25,395 nucleotides of DNA. It comes from M55B112 sp040880545. GTDB taxonomy: Bacteria; Bacteroidota; Bacteroidia; Bacteroidales; GCA-2748055. Position numbers and translations under genes: made by a program. The notes below the pieces were generated by a model. It saw nothing but the letters and a program-made list of their open reading frames with translations. It searched no databases and was not told where the DNA came from. The stretch is from positions 1-25,395 of the forward strand of contig JBBDIE010000095.1 in assembly GCA_040880545.1 (NCBI GenBank), read 5' to 3'. Below are positions 7,945 through 15,161 of this stretch, one piece after another. Every line of letters starts with the position of its first letter. The stretch's first letter is position 1.

Positions 7945-10224
7945 CTACTTTTTCTTGTTTCCAGCCTTATTCTTTTCGTTCTCCTCCATTTCACTTTTGA
8001 GTGCTGCCAGGTCGGAGATATCACCCAGCGTTGTCTTCTCAAGATTGCTCTTGATTTTTTTGGCAGTCTTCCTGGTATCAGTGGCTGCTGACTTCTTTTC
8101 TGACTGTCCTGAAGACCCTCTGTTCTCATCTTCATGAATTCGGCTATGAGACAAGATAATCTTTTTTGCTGACTTATTAAACTCTATCACCTTAAAAGAT
8201 AACTTTTCATCCTGTTTTGCAGAAGATCCGTCTTCTTTTACCAAATGTTTCGGCGTCACAAAGCCTTCAACTCCATAAGGAAGTGCAACCACAGCACCCT
8301 TGTCCATCAGTTCAATAATGGTTCCTTCGTGGATCGAATCCATCTCAAACACGGTTTCGAACACATCCCATGGATTTTCTTCCAGTTGTTTGTGTCCGAG
8401 GCTCAGTCTGCGGTTCTCAACGTCAATCTCAAGAACAACAACATCAATATCTGCTCCTATAGAAGTAAATTCAGCAGGATGCTTCACTTTCTTCGTCCAT
8501 GAAAGATCGGAAATATGAATCAGACCGTCAACGCCCTCTTCAATTTCCACAAACACACCAAAGTTAGTAAAGTTACGAACTTTCGCTGTATGCTTGGTTC
8601 CAACCGCAAATTTCTCCTGTACTTTGTTCCAGGGATCTTCTTTCAGTTGTTTGATCCCCAGCGACATTTTTCTCTCTTCCCTGTCAAGGGTCAGTATCAC
8701 TGCCTCAACTTCATCGCCAACATTCATAAATTCCTGTGCACTCTTCAAATGTTGTGACCAGCTCATCTCCGAAACATGGATAAGTCCTTCCACACCTGGT
8801 GCAATTTCAATGAATGCGCCGTAATCGGCCATTACAACAACCTTACCTTTTACCGTATCTCCGAGTTTCAGATTTTCATCAAGTGAATCCCATGGATGCG
8901 GTGTAAGCTGCTTCAGTCCAAGCGCGATTCGTTTCTTGTCATCATCGAAATCGAGGATTACAACATTCAGTTTTTCGTCCAGCGAGAGAATCTCTTCCGG
9001 ATGATTTACGCGACCCCATGAGAGATCCGTGATATGAATCAGGCCATCTACACCACCCAGGTCAATAAACACACCATATGATGTAATATTCTTAACGGTA
9101 CCTTCAAGTACCTGTCCTTTTTCAAGTTTGGCAATGATCTCTTTCTTCTGTTGTTCAAGCTCCTCTTCGATCAGTGCTTTGTGTGATACAACAACATTCT
9201 TGAATTCGTGGTTGATCTTAACAACTTTGAACTCCATGGTCTTGTCCACATAAGCATCATAATCCCTGATCGGCTTAACATCAATCTGTGATCCGGGAAG
9301 GAATGCTTCAATACCGAATACATCTACGATCATACCGCCTTTTGTACGGCACTTGATATAACCTTTAATTACTTCGTCCTGCTCCAGGGCCTGGTTTACG
9401 CGATCCCATGAGCGCATTGCACGTGCCTTCTTGTGCGACAGAACCAGTTGTCCACGCTTGTCTTCCTGGCTCTCCACGTATATTTCCACAGTATCTCCGA
9501 TGGACAGCTCCGGGTTATACCTGAATTCGTTGAGGGAAACAACACCTTCAGATTTATAACCAATGTTGATAACCACTTCCCGCTTATTCATGGAGATCAC
9601 GGTACCGTCGATTACCTCGTTTTCTGCAATGGTAGAGAGTGTACTGCTGTACATCTCCTCTAATTTTTTCTTGTTTTCGACCGTTTCCTCAAGAACATCC
9701 TCTTCATAGGCATCCCAGTCAAAATCGGTATCACCGGTGCTTCCGTCTGACTTAACAACCGGTTTCTTATCGCTGGCAGGTTTTTCGGCCTTCACTTCCG
9801 GTTTTTCAGCTTCAGGTGCCGCTTCCGGAACTTCTTCCACGGCTTCAACTGTTTCTTCGGAAATTTCTTCGCTCTTTTCTTCGGCCTCAGGAGCTGGTGT
9901 CTCCTCAACAGCAGGCGCTTCATCCGTTTCATCCTTCTCTGCCTCAACTGCGGGAGCCTCTTTTGTTGTCTCTTCCGCTTCTGCAGATGCAGGTTCTTCC
10001 TCCTCTGGAGTAGGTTCTGTATCCTCCGGAGTTGATTTAGCTTCCTCTGGAGTTACTTCTGTATCCTCTGGAGTTGGTTCTGCTTCCTCTGGTGAAGTTG
10101 TTTCGGATTTCGCCTCCTCAGCTACTGTTTCTTCGGTTTTCTTTTCTGTAATTTCGCTGTTTTCATCAGTGCTCTGACCGGCTTGGTGTTCTTCGTTCAA
10201 AGCATCTTTTTCTTTTTTAGTCAT
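7945..10224 (-). CDS. rpsA: 30S ribosomal protein S1 with long acidic N-terminal extension
   Basis: A 759-residue S1 protein, which brings mRNA to the small ribosomal subunit. Six S1 RNA-binding motifs follow one another from about residue 203 to 690; the third to fifth are the most regular (DGLIHITDLSW, EGLIHVSEMSW, DGLIHISDLSW). Residues 1-165 are an acidic Glu/Pro/Ala/Thr-rich low-complexity extension. It includes five tandem heptads of the form (S/T)PE(E/D)xxx at residues 44-78. The conserved FDWDAYEED segment then leads into the core. The last 70 residues are lysine-rich and end GNKKK. Total length is well above the roughly 560-600 residues of ordinary S1, owing to the extension. The ATG at 10224 lies about 50 nt from a consensus -7 box. 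First gene of an rpsA-STAS-rnz unit. Confidence 0.95.
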   Translation of the reverse strand: MTKKEKDALNEEHQAGQSTDENSEITEKKTEETVAEEAKSETTSPEEAEPTPEDTEVTPEEAKSTPEDTEPTPEEEEPASAEAEETTKEAPAVEAEKDETDEAPAVEETPAPEAEEKSEEISEETVEAVEEVPEAAPEAEKPEVKAEKPASDKKPVVKSDGSTGDTDFDWDAYEEDVLEETVENKKKLEEMYSSTLSTIAENEVIDGTVISMNKREVVINIGYKSEGVVSLNEFRYNPELSIGDTVEIYVESQEDKRGQLVLSHKKARAMRSWDRVNQALEQDEVIKGYIKCRTKGGMIVDVFGIEAFLPGSQIDVKPIRDYDAYVDKTMEFKVVKINHEFKNVVVSHKALIEEELEQQKKEIIAKLEKGQVLEGTVKNITSYGVFIDLGGVDGLIHITDLSWGRVNHPEEILSLDEKLNVVILDFDDDKKRIALGLKQLTPHPWDSLDENLKLGDTVKGKVVVMADYGAFIEIAPGVEGLIHVSEMSWSQHLKSAQEFMNVGDEVEAVILTLDREERKMSLGIKQLKEDPWNKVQEKFAVGTKHTAKVRNFTNFGVFVEIEEGVDGLIHISDLSWTKKVKHPAEFTSIGADIDVVVLEIDVENRRLSLGHKQLEENPWDVFETVFEMDSIHEGTIIELMDKGAVVALPYGVEGFVTPKHLVKEDGSSAKQDEKLSFKVIEFNKSAKKIILSHSRIHEDENRGSSGQSEKKSAATDTRKTAKKIKSNLEKTTLGDISDLAALKSEMEENEKNKAGNKKK
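9991..10095 (-). repeat. Five 21-bp in-frame tandem repeats in rpsA
   Basis: Five consecutive 21-bp units encode the heptads SPEEAEP, TPEDTEV, TPEEAKS, TPEDTEP and TPEEEEP (S1 residues 44-78). The units alternate between EE and ED forms, suggesting an older 42-bp unit that duplicated. The region is a likely site of strain-to-strain length variation, because the units are similar enough for slippage and stay in frame. Confidence 0.75.
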
Positions 10225-10280
10225 TAGATAAATTCTTTAAAGCTAATAAGTTAGACATTATAATTATTTTATTCGAGCCG

Positions 10281-10288
10281 CAAAGATA
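10281..10288 (-). promoter_or_regulatory. -7 box of the rpsA promoter
   Basis: TATCTTTG on the minus strand (plus-strand CAAAGATA) is an exact TAnnTTTG match. Transcription would begin about 45-50 nt upstream of the rpsA ATG at 10224. No clean TTTG lies 17-21 nt further upstream; a TTTTG is present at only 12 nt, so the -33 element is weak or absent. Confidence 0.65.
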
Positions 10289-10381
10289 CGATTTTTAGAG
10301 CAAAATCACTAATTATCAGAAAAATATAGGCTTCGTAAAATGGTGTTCCAATATGCTGTATAACAATTTGTAAACCATGGT

Positions 10382-10412
10382 TTAGCTCATTGCATGAAAA
10401 ACTCTAACTTTA
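10382..10412 (+). promoter_or_regulatory. Probable promoter of the ugd operon leader
   Basis: TTAG (10382-10385), 19 nt, then TAACTTTA (10405-10412): each box is one base from the Bacteroidota consensus TTTG-N19-TAnnTTTG. Support comes from the second leader of the window, where an exact TAAATTTG box lies 34 nt before a homologous small ORF; here the spacing is 33 nt. The remainder of 10225-10574 holds the rpsA promoter on the other strand and the leader described separately; 10289-10381 shows nothing I can name. Confidence 0.45.
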
Positions 10413-10437
10413 GGGTTTTGAAATTATAATGATTATT

Positions 10438-10476
10438 ATGAAACCCTCGTATCCAAATCTTCGCAAACTTCAATGA
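10438..10476 (+). CDS. Putative leader peptide MKPSYPNLRKLQ upstream of ugd
   Basis: A 12-codon ORF in the ugd leader: ATG AAA CCC TCG TAT ... CAA TGA. An in-frame ATG three codons earlier (10429) is an alternative start. Its first five codons encode the same Met-Lys-Pro-Ser-Tyr as the small ORF at 18833, with only two base differences, both synonymous, which argues for translation. The stop codon lies inside the 5' arm of a 12-bp hairpin, so a ribosome finishing the peptide would disrupt that hairpin. No amino acid is strikingly enriched, so a classic amino-acid-sensing attenuator is not indicated. No Shine-Dalgarno is visible. Confidence 0.45.
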   Translation: MKPSYPNLRKLQ

Positions 10477-10491
10477 AGATCATTGAAGTTT
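10465..10491 (+). terminator. Attenuator-like hairpin in the ugd leader
   Basis: A perfect 12-bp stem (AAACTTCAATGA at 10465-10476, TCATTGAAGTTT at 10480-10491) with a 3-nt AGA loop, followed directly by two more T and then AAGG, giving five T in a row at 10489-10493. It lies 84 nt before the ugd start and overlaps the end of the leader ORF. The stem is AU-rich, so it may be a regulated or leaky terminator. A 10-bp palindrome (GCACCGGTGC, 10497-10506) follows at once. Confidence 0.5.
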
Positions 10492-10574
10492 TTAAGGCAC
10501 CGGTGCGGGGAATTGTCATAGTTTTTAAGTGGTTACTTATTTGAAATTCAAATGTTTAATTAAATTATTTATAC

Positions 10575-11912
10575 GTGAAAATAGCAGTAATAGGAACAGG
10601 CTATGTAGGACTGGTCTCGGGCACCTGCTTTGCAGAAACGGGAATCCAGGTAACCTGTGTGGATATTGACAAAAATAAAATTGATTCCCTGAACAAGGGA
10701 GAGGTTCCTATATATGAACCGGGACTTACCCGGCTGGTAAAAAATAACCTGGAGAAAAAACGTCTCTCCTTTTCAACCAGTCTGAAGGAGAGCATTATTG
10801 ATTGCGAAGCTGTTTTTATTGCTGTCGGGACACCGCCCGATGAAGATGGCAGTGCAGACCTGAAATATGTGATTGAGGTTGCCCGGGAGATTGGCCGTAC
10901 CATGCACGACTACATGGTAATCATTACAAAAAGCACCGTTCCCATTAATACATCCGACAAGGTACGGAGTGCAGTTGCCGAAGAGTTGAAGAAGCGCAAT
11001 TCGGTCATTGAATTCGATGTTGCATCCAACCCGGAGTTTCTGAAGGAGGGAGCTGCAGTAACTGATTTTCTGAAACCGGACAGGATCGTGGTGGGTACCG
11101 ATTCTGAAAGGGCCGAAAAGATTATCAACAGGTTATACAAGCCATTTCTGCTGAACGGGCATCCGTTGATCTTCATGGATATCAGGTCGGCTGAAATGAC
11201 AAAATACGCGGCCAATGCCATGCTTGCAACCAAGATCAGCTTCATGAACGAAATCGCCAATTTATGCGAGGTTGTGGGGGCGGATGTAAACCTGGTACGT
11301 AAAGGGATCGGATCGGATCCCCGGATTGGTCATAAGTTTATTTATCCCGGTGCGGGCTACGGTGGGTCATGCTTCCCGAAAGATGTAAAGGCGCTGGTTA
11401 AAACAGGCAAGGAGTTTAACACCCCGCTGCGCATTCTGCAATCGGTGGAGGATGCCAACGATTTCCAGAAAACGATCATCGGAAAGAAGGTGATCTCCCA
11501 CTTTGGAGGAGATCTGACTGGCAGGACCATTGCTGTCTGGGGATTATCGTTCAAACCCGAAACCGATGATATGCGGGAGGCACCATCGCTGGTGATCATT
11601 GACGCACTCCTCGGGGCCGGCGCTGCGGTAACGGCCTATGACCCGGTTGCTATGGAGGAAGCAAGCAGGATATTGGGAGACAAAATCAAATATGCCACCG
11701 ACAGGCATGAAGCATTGCTGGATGTCAGCGCCCTGGTAATCGTCACCGAATGGTCGGAGTTCCGGGTACCCAATTACAGGATGATGGAGAAGCTCATGAA
11801 AGAAAAAGTTATATTTGATGGAAGAAACATCTATGAGCCTGCAGAGATGGTGGAATATGGTTTTGCATATTACAGTATTGGCAGAAAACCAATAAACGTA
11901 AAGGCAATATGA
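10575..11912 (+). CDS. ugd: UDP-glucose 6-dehydrogenase
   Basis: A 445-residue enzyme of the UDP-glucose/GDP-mannose dehydrogenase family that oxidises UDP-glucose twice with NAD+ to UDP-glucuronate. The N-terminal Rossmann domain opens with the NAD motif GTGYVGLVSG. The middle domain includes NPEFLKEGAAVTDF and the catalytic cysteine in GYGGSCFPKDVKAL (about 259-272). The C-terminal substrate-binding domain has WGLSFKPETDDMREAPS. Length is typical. The start is GTG at 10575, about 155 nt after the predicted transcription start, behind a structured leader. Its TGA overlaps the ATG of the next gene (ATGA), so it is translationally coupled to uxs, which consumes its product. Confidence 0.95.
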   Translation: MKIAVIGTGYVGLVSGTCFAETGIQVTCVDIDKNKIDSLNKGEVPIYEPGLTRLVKNNLEKKRLSFSTSLKESIIDCEAVFIAVGTPPDEDGSADLKYVIEVAREIGRTMHDYMVIITKSTVPINTSDKVRSAVAEELKKRNSVIEFDVASNPEFLKEGAAVTDFLKPDRIVVGTDSERAEKIINRLYKPFLLNGHPLIFMDIRSAEMTKYAANAMLATKISFMNEIANLCEVVGADVNLVRKGIGSDPRIGHKFIYPGAGYGGSCFPKDVKALVKTGKEFNTPLRILQSVEDANDFQKTIIGKKVISHFGGDLTGRTIAVWGLSFKPETDDMREAPSLVIIDALLGAGAAVTAYDPVAMEEASRILGDKIKYATDRHEALLDVSALVIVTEWSEFRVPNYRMMEKLMKEKVIFDGRNIYEPAEMVEYGFAYYSIGRKPINVKAI

Positions 11913-12847
11913 GGAAAATTCTTGTAACCGGTGGAGCCGGATTTATCGGTTCGCATTTGTGCGAAAAATTGCTGAATGAAGGGCATGATGTGATCTGCCT
12001 GGATAACTATTTCACCGGCAGCAAGCAGAATATTGTCCATTTGCTGGACCACCCTTATTTCGAACTTGTCAGGCACGACGTGACCCAGCCCTATTATACG
12101 GAGGTGGACGAGATCTACAACCTGGCATGCCCGGCCTCCCCTATCCATTACCAGTACAATCCCATCAAAACGATCAAAACATCTGTGATGGGTGCCATCA
12201 ATATGCTCGGACTGGCCAAACGGATAAAAGCGAAAATCCTGCAGGCTTCCACCAGTGAAATTTACGGAGACCCTTCCATTCACCCTCAACCTGAATCATA
12301 CTGGGGGAATGTGAACCCCATTGGTAAAAGGTCCTGTTATGATGAGGGAAAACGCTGTGCCGAGACCCTGTTCATGGACTACCATATTCAGAATAATGTA
12401 CGGATCAAGATCATCCGGATTTTCAACACCTACGGTCCGAAGATGCATCCAAACGACGGACGGGTAGTCTCCAATTTCATTGTCCAGGCACTTCAGAACC
12501 AGAACATAACCATTTACGGGGAGGGCTCCCAGACCCGTAGTTTTCAATACGTGGACGACCTCCTGGATGCGATGATCAGGATGATGGACACCCCTGACAG
12601 TCTGACCGGGCCGGTAAATATCGGCAATCCGAAAGAGTTCACCATCAAGGAACTGGCAGAACTGATCATTGAAATGACCGGTTCAAAATCTGAAATAGTA
12701 TATGAGAAATTGCCGGAGGATGACCCGGTTCATAGAAAACCGGACATTACCCTGGCACGTAAGCTGCTGGATGGCTGGAGCCCTGATATAAAACTTGAAG
12801 AGGGACTTGTTCGTACCATCGATTATTTCAAAAACACGATAATATAG
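11909..12847 (+). CDS. uxs: UDP-glucuronate decarboxylase (UDP-xylose synthase)
   Basis: A 312-residue extended short-chain dehydrogenase that converts UDP-glucuronate to UDP-xylose with bound NAD+. The nucleotide-binding motif is TGGAGFIGSHL at the N-terminus. Family-specific stretches include LDNYFTGSKQNI, NLACPASPIHYQ and IKTSVMGAINMLGLAKR. The active site shows ASTSEIYGDP and the catalytic Tyr/Lys pair in SCYDEGKR. These distinguish it from RmlB, whose place in the operon it occupies. It starts at the ATGA overlap with ugd and is followed after a single base by rmlA (TAG-T-ATG). The direct substrate relationship with ugd makes the function firm. Confidence 0.94.
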   Translation: MRKILVTGGAGFIGSHLCEKLLNEGHDVICLDNYFTGSKQNIVHLLDHPYFELVRHDVTQPYYTEVDEIYNLACPASPIHYQYNPIKTIKTSVMGAINMLGLAKRIKAKILQASTSEIYGDPSIHPQPESYWGNVNPIGKRSCYDEGKRCAETLFMDYHIQNNVRIKIIRIFNTYGPKMHPNDGRVVSNFIVQALQNQNITIYGEGSQTRSFQYVDDLLDAMIRMMDTPDSLTGPVNIGNPKEFTIKELAELIIEMTGSKSEIVYEKLPEDDPVHRKPDITLARKLLDGWSPDIKLEEGLVRTIDYFKNTII

Positions 12848-12848
12848 T

Positions 12849-13733
12849 ATGAAAGGAATTATTTTGGCCGGAGGTTCCGGCACCAGGCTGTATCCGATTA
12901 CAAAAAGCATTTCCAAGCAGATTATCCCGGTTTACGACAAACCGATGATCTATTACCCGCTTTCTGTGCTGATGTTGGCAGGGATCAGGGAGATTCTGAT
13001 TATTTCAACACCTGTGGACCTTCATCTGTACCAGGAGCTGCTGGGCGACGGCCACCACCTGGGCATTGACATAACTTATGAGAAGCAGCCCTCACCCGAT
13101 GGCCTGGCGCAGGCATTTCTAATCGGGGAGAAATTTATTGGTAATGAACCTGCCTGCCTGATCCTGGGAGACAATATATACTACGGACACGGCTTTGAAA
13201 AAACTGTAACTGAGGCATCGGAACTGGACGACGGGGCCATTGTTTTCGGATATTATGTAAACGACCCTGAAAGATACGGTGTGGTTGAATTTGATAATAC
13301 AGGAAAGGCCATCAGCCTGGAGGAAAAACCCATGGAACCAAAATCCAATTACGCGGTGACGGGACTTTATTTCTACAGTAATGATGTTGTTGAGAAGGCG
13401 AAAATATTAAAGCCATCTCCGCGTGGCGAACTGGAAATTACAGATCTCAACCGCATGTATCTCGAGGAAGACAGACTGCAGGTTAAGATCATGGGACGCG
13501 GTATGGCATGGTTGGATACAGGAACCCCCGAAAGCCTGCTCCAGGCTTCCAGCTATATCTATACCATCGAAAAGAGGCAGGGATTGAAGATATCCTGTAT
13601 TGAAGAGATCGCCTACAAAAAGCAATTTATAGATAAAGCACAGCTTCTAAAGCTTGCGGCTGAGCTGGAGAAAAGTGATTATGGCAAATATCTGTTCACC
13701 ATTGCCAATGAAAAGATTTACAAATTCAATTGA
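12849..13733 (+). CDS. rmlA: Glucose-1-phosphate thymidylyltransferase
   Basis: A 294-residue nucleotidyltransferase that makes dTDP-glucose from glucose-1-phosphate and dTTP, the first step to dTDP-L-rhamnose. The signature GGSGTRLYPITKSISKQ at residues 8-24 is followed by YDKPMIYYPLSVLMLAGI. The metal-binding aspartate is in ILGDNIYYG, and sugar-binding segments include EEKP and GMAWLDTGT. The length fits the homotetrameric RmlA group. It is embedded in the operon with a one-base gap upstream and an ATGA overlap with rmlC downstream. Glucose-1-phosphate would be supplied by the phosphohexomutase encoded four genes further on. Confidence 0.96.
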   Translation: MKGIILAGGSGTRLYPITKSISKQIIPVYDKPMIYYPLSVLMLAGIREILIISTPVDLHLYQELLGDGHHLGIDITYEKQPSPDGLAQAFLIGEKFIGNEPACLILGDNIYYGHGFEKTVTEASELDDGAIVFGYYVNDPERYGVVEFDNTGKAISLEEKPMEPKSNYAVTGLYFYSNDVVEKAKILKPSPRGELEITDLNRMYLEEDRLQVKIMGRGMAWLDTGTPESLLQASSYIYTIEKRQGLKISCIEEIAYKKQFIDKAQLLKLAAELEKSDYGKYLFTIANEKIYKFN

Positions 13734-14284
13734 TGATACGAATGAATATACGGCCAACAGAGATAGAGGGATTATTGATCATTGAACCAAACGTATTTGA
13801 GGATAAGCGTGGCTACTTCTATGAAAGTTATAATGAACGGGCATTTATTGAAGCAGGTATCCACAACCGGTTTGTTCAGGATAACCAGTCGAGGTCGGAT
13901 TATGGGGTGATTCGTGGCTTACATTTGCAGGGAGAACCCCACGCCCAGGCAAAACTTATTCGTGTAATTGAAGGGTCCATCTTTGATGTGGCCCTGGACC
14001 TCAGAAAAGGATCCGTTACCTACGGGAAGTGGTTTGGCCTGGAGATCACTCATGAAAACCGTCTTCAGATGCTGGTGCCAAAGGGTTGTGCCCATGGATT
14101 TTCGGTATTGAGTGAAAGAGCCACCGTATTTTACAAGTGCGACGACTTCTACCATCCTGAAACCGAAAGCGGAATAAGGTACAACGATCCTGACCTTCTT
14201 ATTGACTGGCGGGTACCGGAAGAACGGGCCAGTGTATCTGACAAGGATAGTAATCTGCCATTTTTTAAAGCCTACAACAAATAG
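13730..14284 (+). CDS. rmlC: dTDP-4-dehydrorhamnose 3,5-epimerase
   Basis: A 184-residue cupin-fold epimerase acting on dTDP-4-dehydro-6-deoxyglucose in rhamnose synthesis. Characteristic elements are FEDKRGYFYESYN, FVQDNQSRSDYGVIRGLHLQ with the catalytic histidine, GSIFDVALDLRKGS, and PKGCAHGFSVLSE, leading to the YKCDDFYHPE segment. Three in-frame ATGs exist at 13730, 13733 and 13742. The first overlaps the rmlA stop (ATGA); the third gives the N-terminus MNIRPTEIEG, closer to the usual family start. Its substrate requires RmlB, which is not encoded here. Confidence 0.95.
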   Translation: MMIRMNIRPTEIEGLLIIEPNVFEDKRGYFYESYNERAFIEAGIHNRFVQDNQSRSDYGVIRGLHLQGEPHAQAKLIRVIEGSIFDVALDLRKGSVTYGKWFGLEITHENRLQMLVPKGCAHGFSVLSERATVFYKCDDFYHPETESGIRYNDPDLLIDWRVPEERASVSDKDSNLPFFKAYNK

Positions 14285-14285
14285 T

Positions 14286-15146
14286 ATGATACAAAAAATC
14301 GTGGTAACCGGCGCAAATGGTCAATTGGGATCTGAGATCGGGGCAATTTCCGGAGTTTCCCCGCACACTTTTATATTTACCGATATTGACACGCTGGACC
14401 TGACCAGTGAAAAAGAGACCCTGGCTTTCCTGGAAAAACATGCACCTGGGGTAATTATCAATTGTGCAGCTTATACAGCCGTCGATAAAGCTGAAGATGA
14501 TTGGGATACGGCATTAAAACTGAATGCAGACATTCCGTCCATGCTGGGAGAATACTGTAACCAAAGCGGTTGTAAGATCATTCATATCTCCACCGATTAC
14601 GTCTTCAGTGGCGACAAACCTATCCCCCTCTCTGAGGAGGATGAAACCGTTCCGAAAAGTATATACGGGCAATCGAAGTTAAAAGGTGAACAAGCGCTTG
14701 CCGGAAACAAGAATGCTGCCATTATCCGCACTTCCTGGCTCTATTCGCACTATGGGAAAAATTTCGTGAAGTCGATGGTTGGTTTGATGGCCGAAAAGGA
14801 GGAACTCAGGGTTGTATTTGACCAGGTGGGCAGTCCCACCTACGCGGGCGATCTCGCCGGGGCGATCATCAAGATGGTGGAAGCCGGCCCGTCTGAATTT
14901 ACCCCCGGGATTTTTCATTACTCCAATGAAGGTGTTGCATCATGGTATGATCTGGCGGTGGAGATCGCTGACCTCACAGGCTCCGGATGCAAAATCGTTC
15001 CCATTGAAACCAAAGATTATCCCCTGCCGGCTCCAAGGCCCGTTTACGCGGTTTTAAACAAGGAAAAGATCAAAAACCAATTTCAACTTACCATCCCGCA
15101 CTGGCGCAGCAGTCTGAAAAGATGTATTGAAAAAATTAAACCATAA
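14286..15146 (+). CDS. rmlD: dTDP-4-dehydrorhamnose reductase
   Basis: A 286-residue extended SDR that reduces dTDP-4-dehydro-L-rhamnose to dTDP-L-rhamnose with NAD(P)H. It starts MIQKIVVTGANGQLGSE with the dinucleotide-binding motif at once. Then follow NCAAYTAVDKAEDD, ISTDYVFSG, the catalytic YGQSK (Tyr/Lys) and RTSWLYS, with the C-terminal RPVYAVLNKEKI. I chose the ATG at 14286, one base after the rmlC TAG. A longer reading frame opens 28 codons earlier but would overlap rmlC with a sequence unlike the family. It ends 15 nt before the mutase gene, in the same operon. Confidence 0.95.
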   Translation: MIQKIVVTGANGQLGSEIGAISGVSPHTFIFTDIDTLDLTSEKETLAFLEKHAPGVIINCAAYTAVDKAEDDWDTALKLNADIPSMLGEYCNQSGCKIIHISTDYVFSGDKPIPLSEEDETVPKSIYGQSKLKGEQALAGNKNAAIIRTSWLYSHYGKNFVKSMVGLMAEKEELRVVFDQVGSPTYAGDLAGAIIKMVEAGPSEFTPGIFHYSNEGVASWYDLAVEIADLTGSGCKIVPIETKDYPLPAPRPVYAVLNKEKIKNQFQLTIPHWRSSLKRCIEKIKP

Positions 15147-15161
15147 ATAATCTGATCAATC

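Noticed and set aside
9737..10177. Plus-strand ORF of 146 codons rich in Ser and Val opposite the rpsA acidic region
   Set aside because: It is the mirror of the Glu/Pro/Ala-rich coding region; the low complexity of rpsA keeps the opposite frame open.
14202..14285. N-terminal extension of rmlD by 28 codons
   Set aside because: It overlaps rmlC in another frame and adds residues absent from the RmlD family; the ATG at 14286 gives the nucleotide-binding motif at the normal distance.
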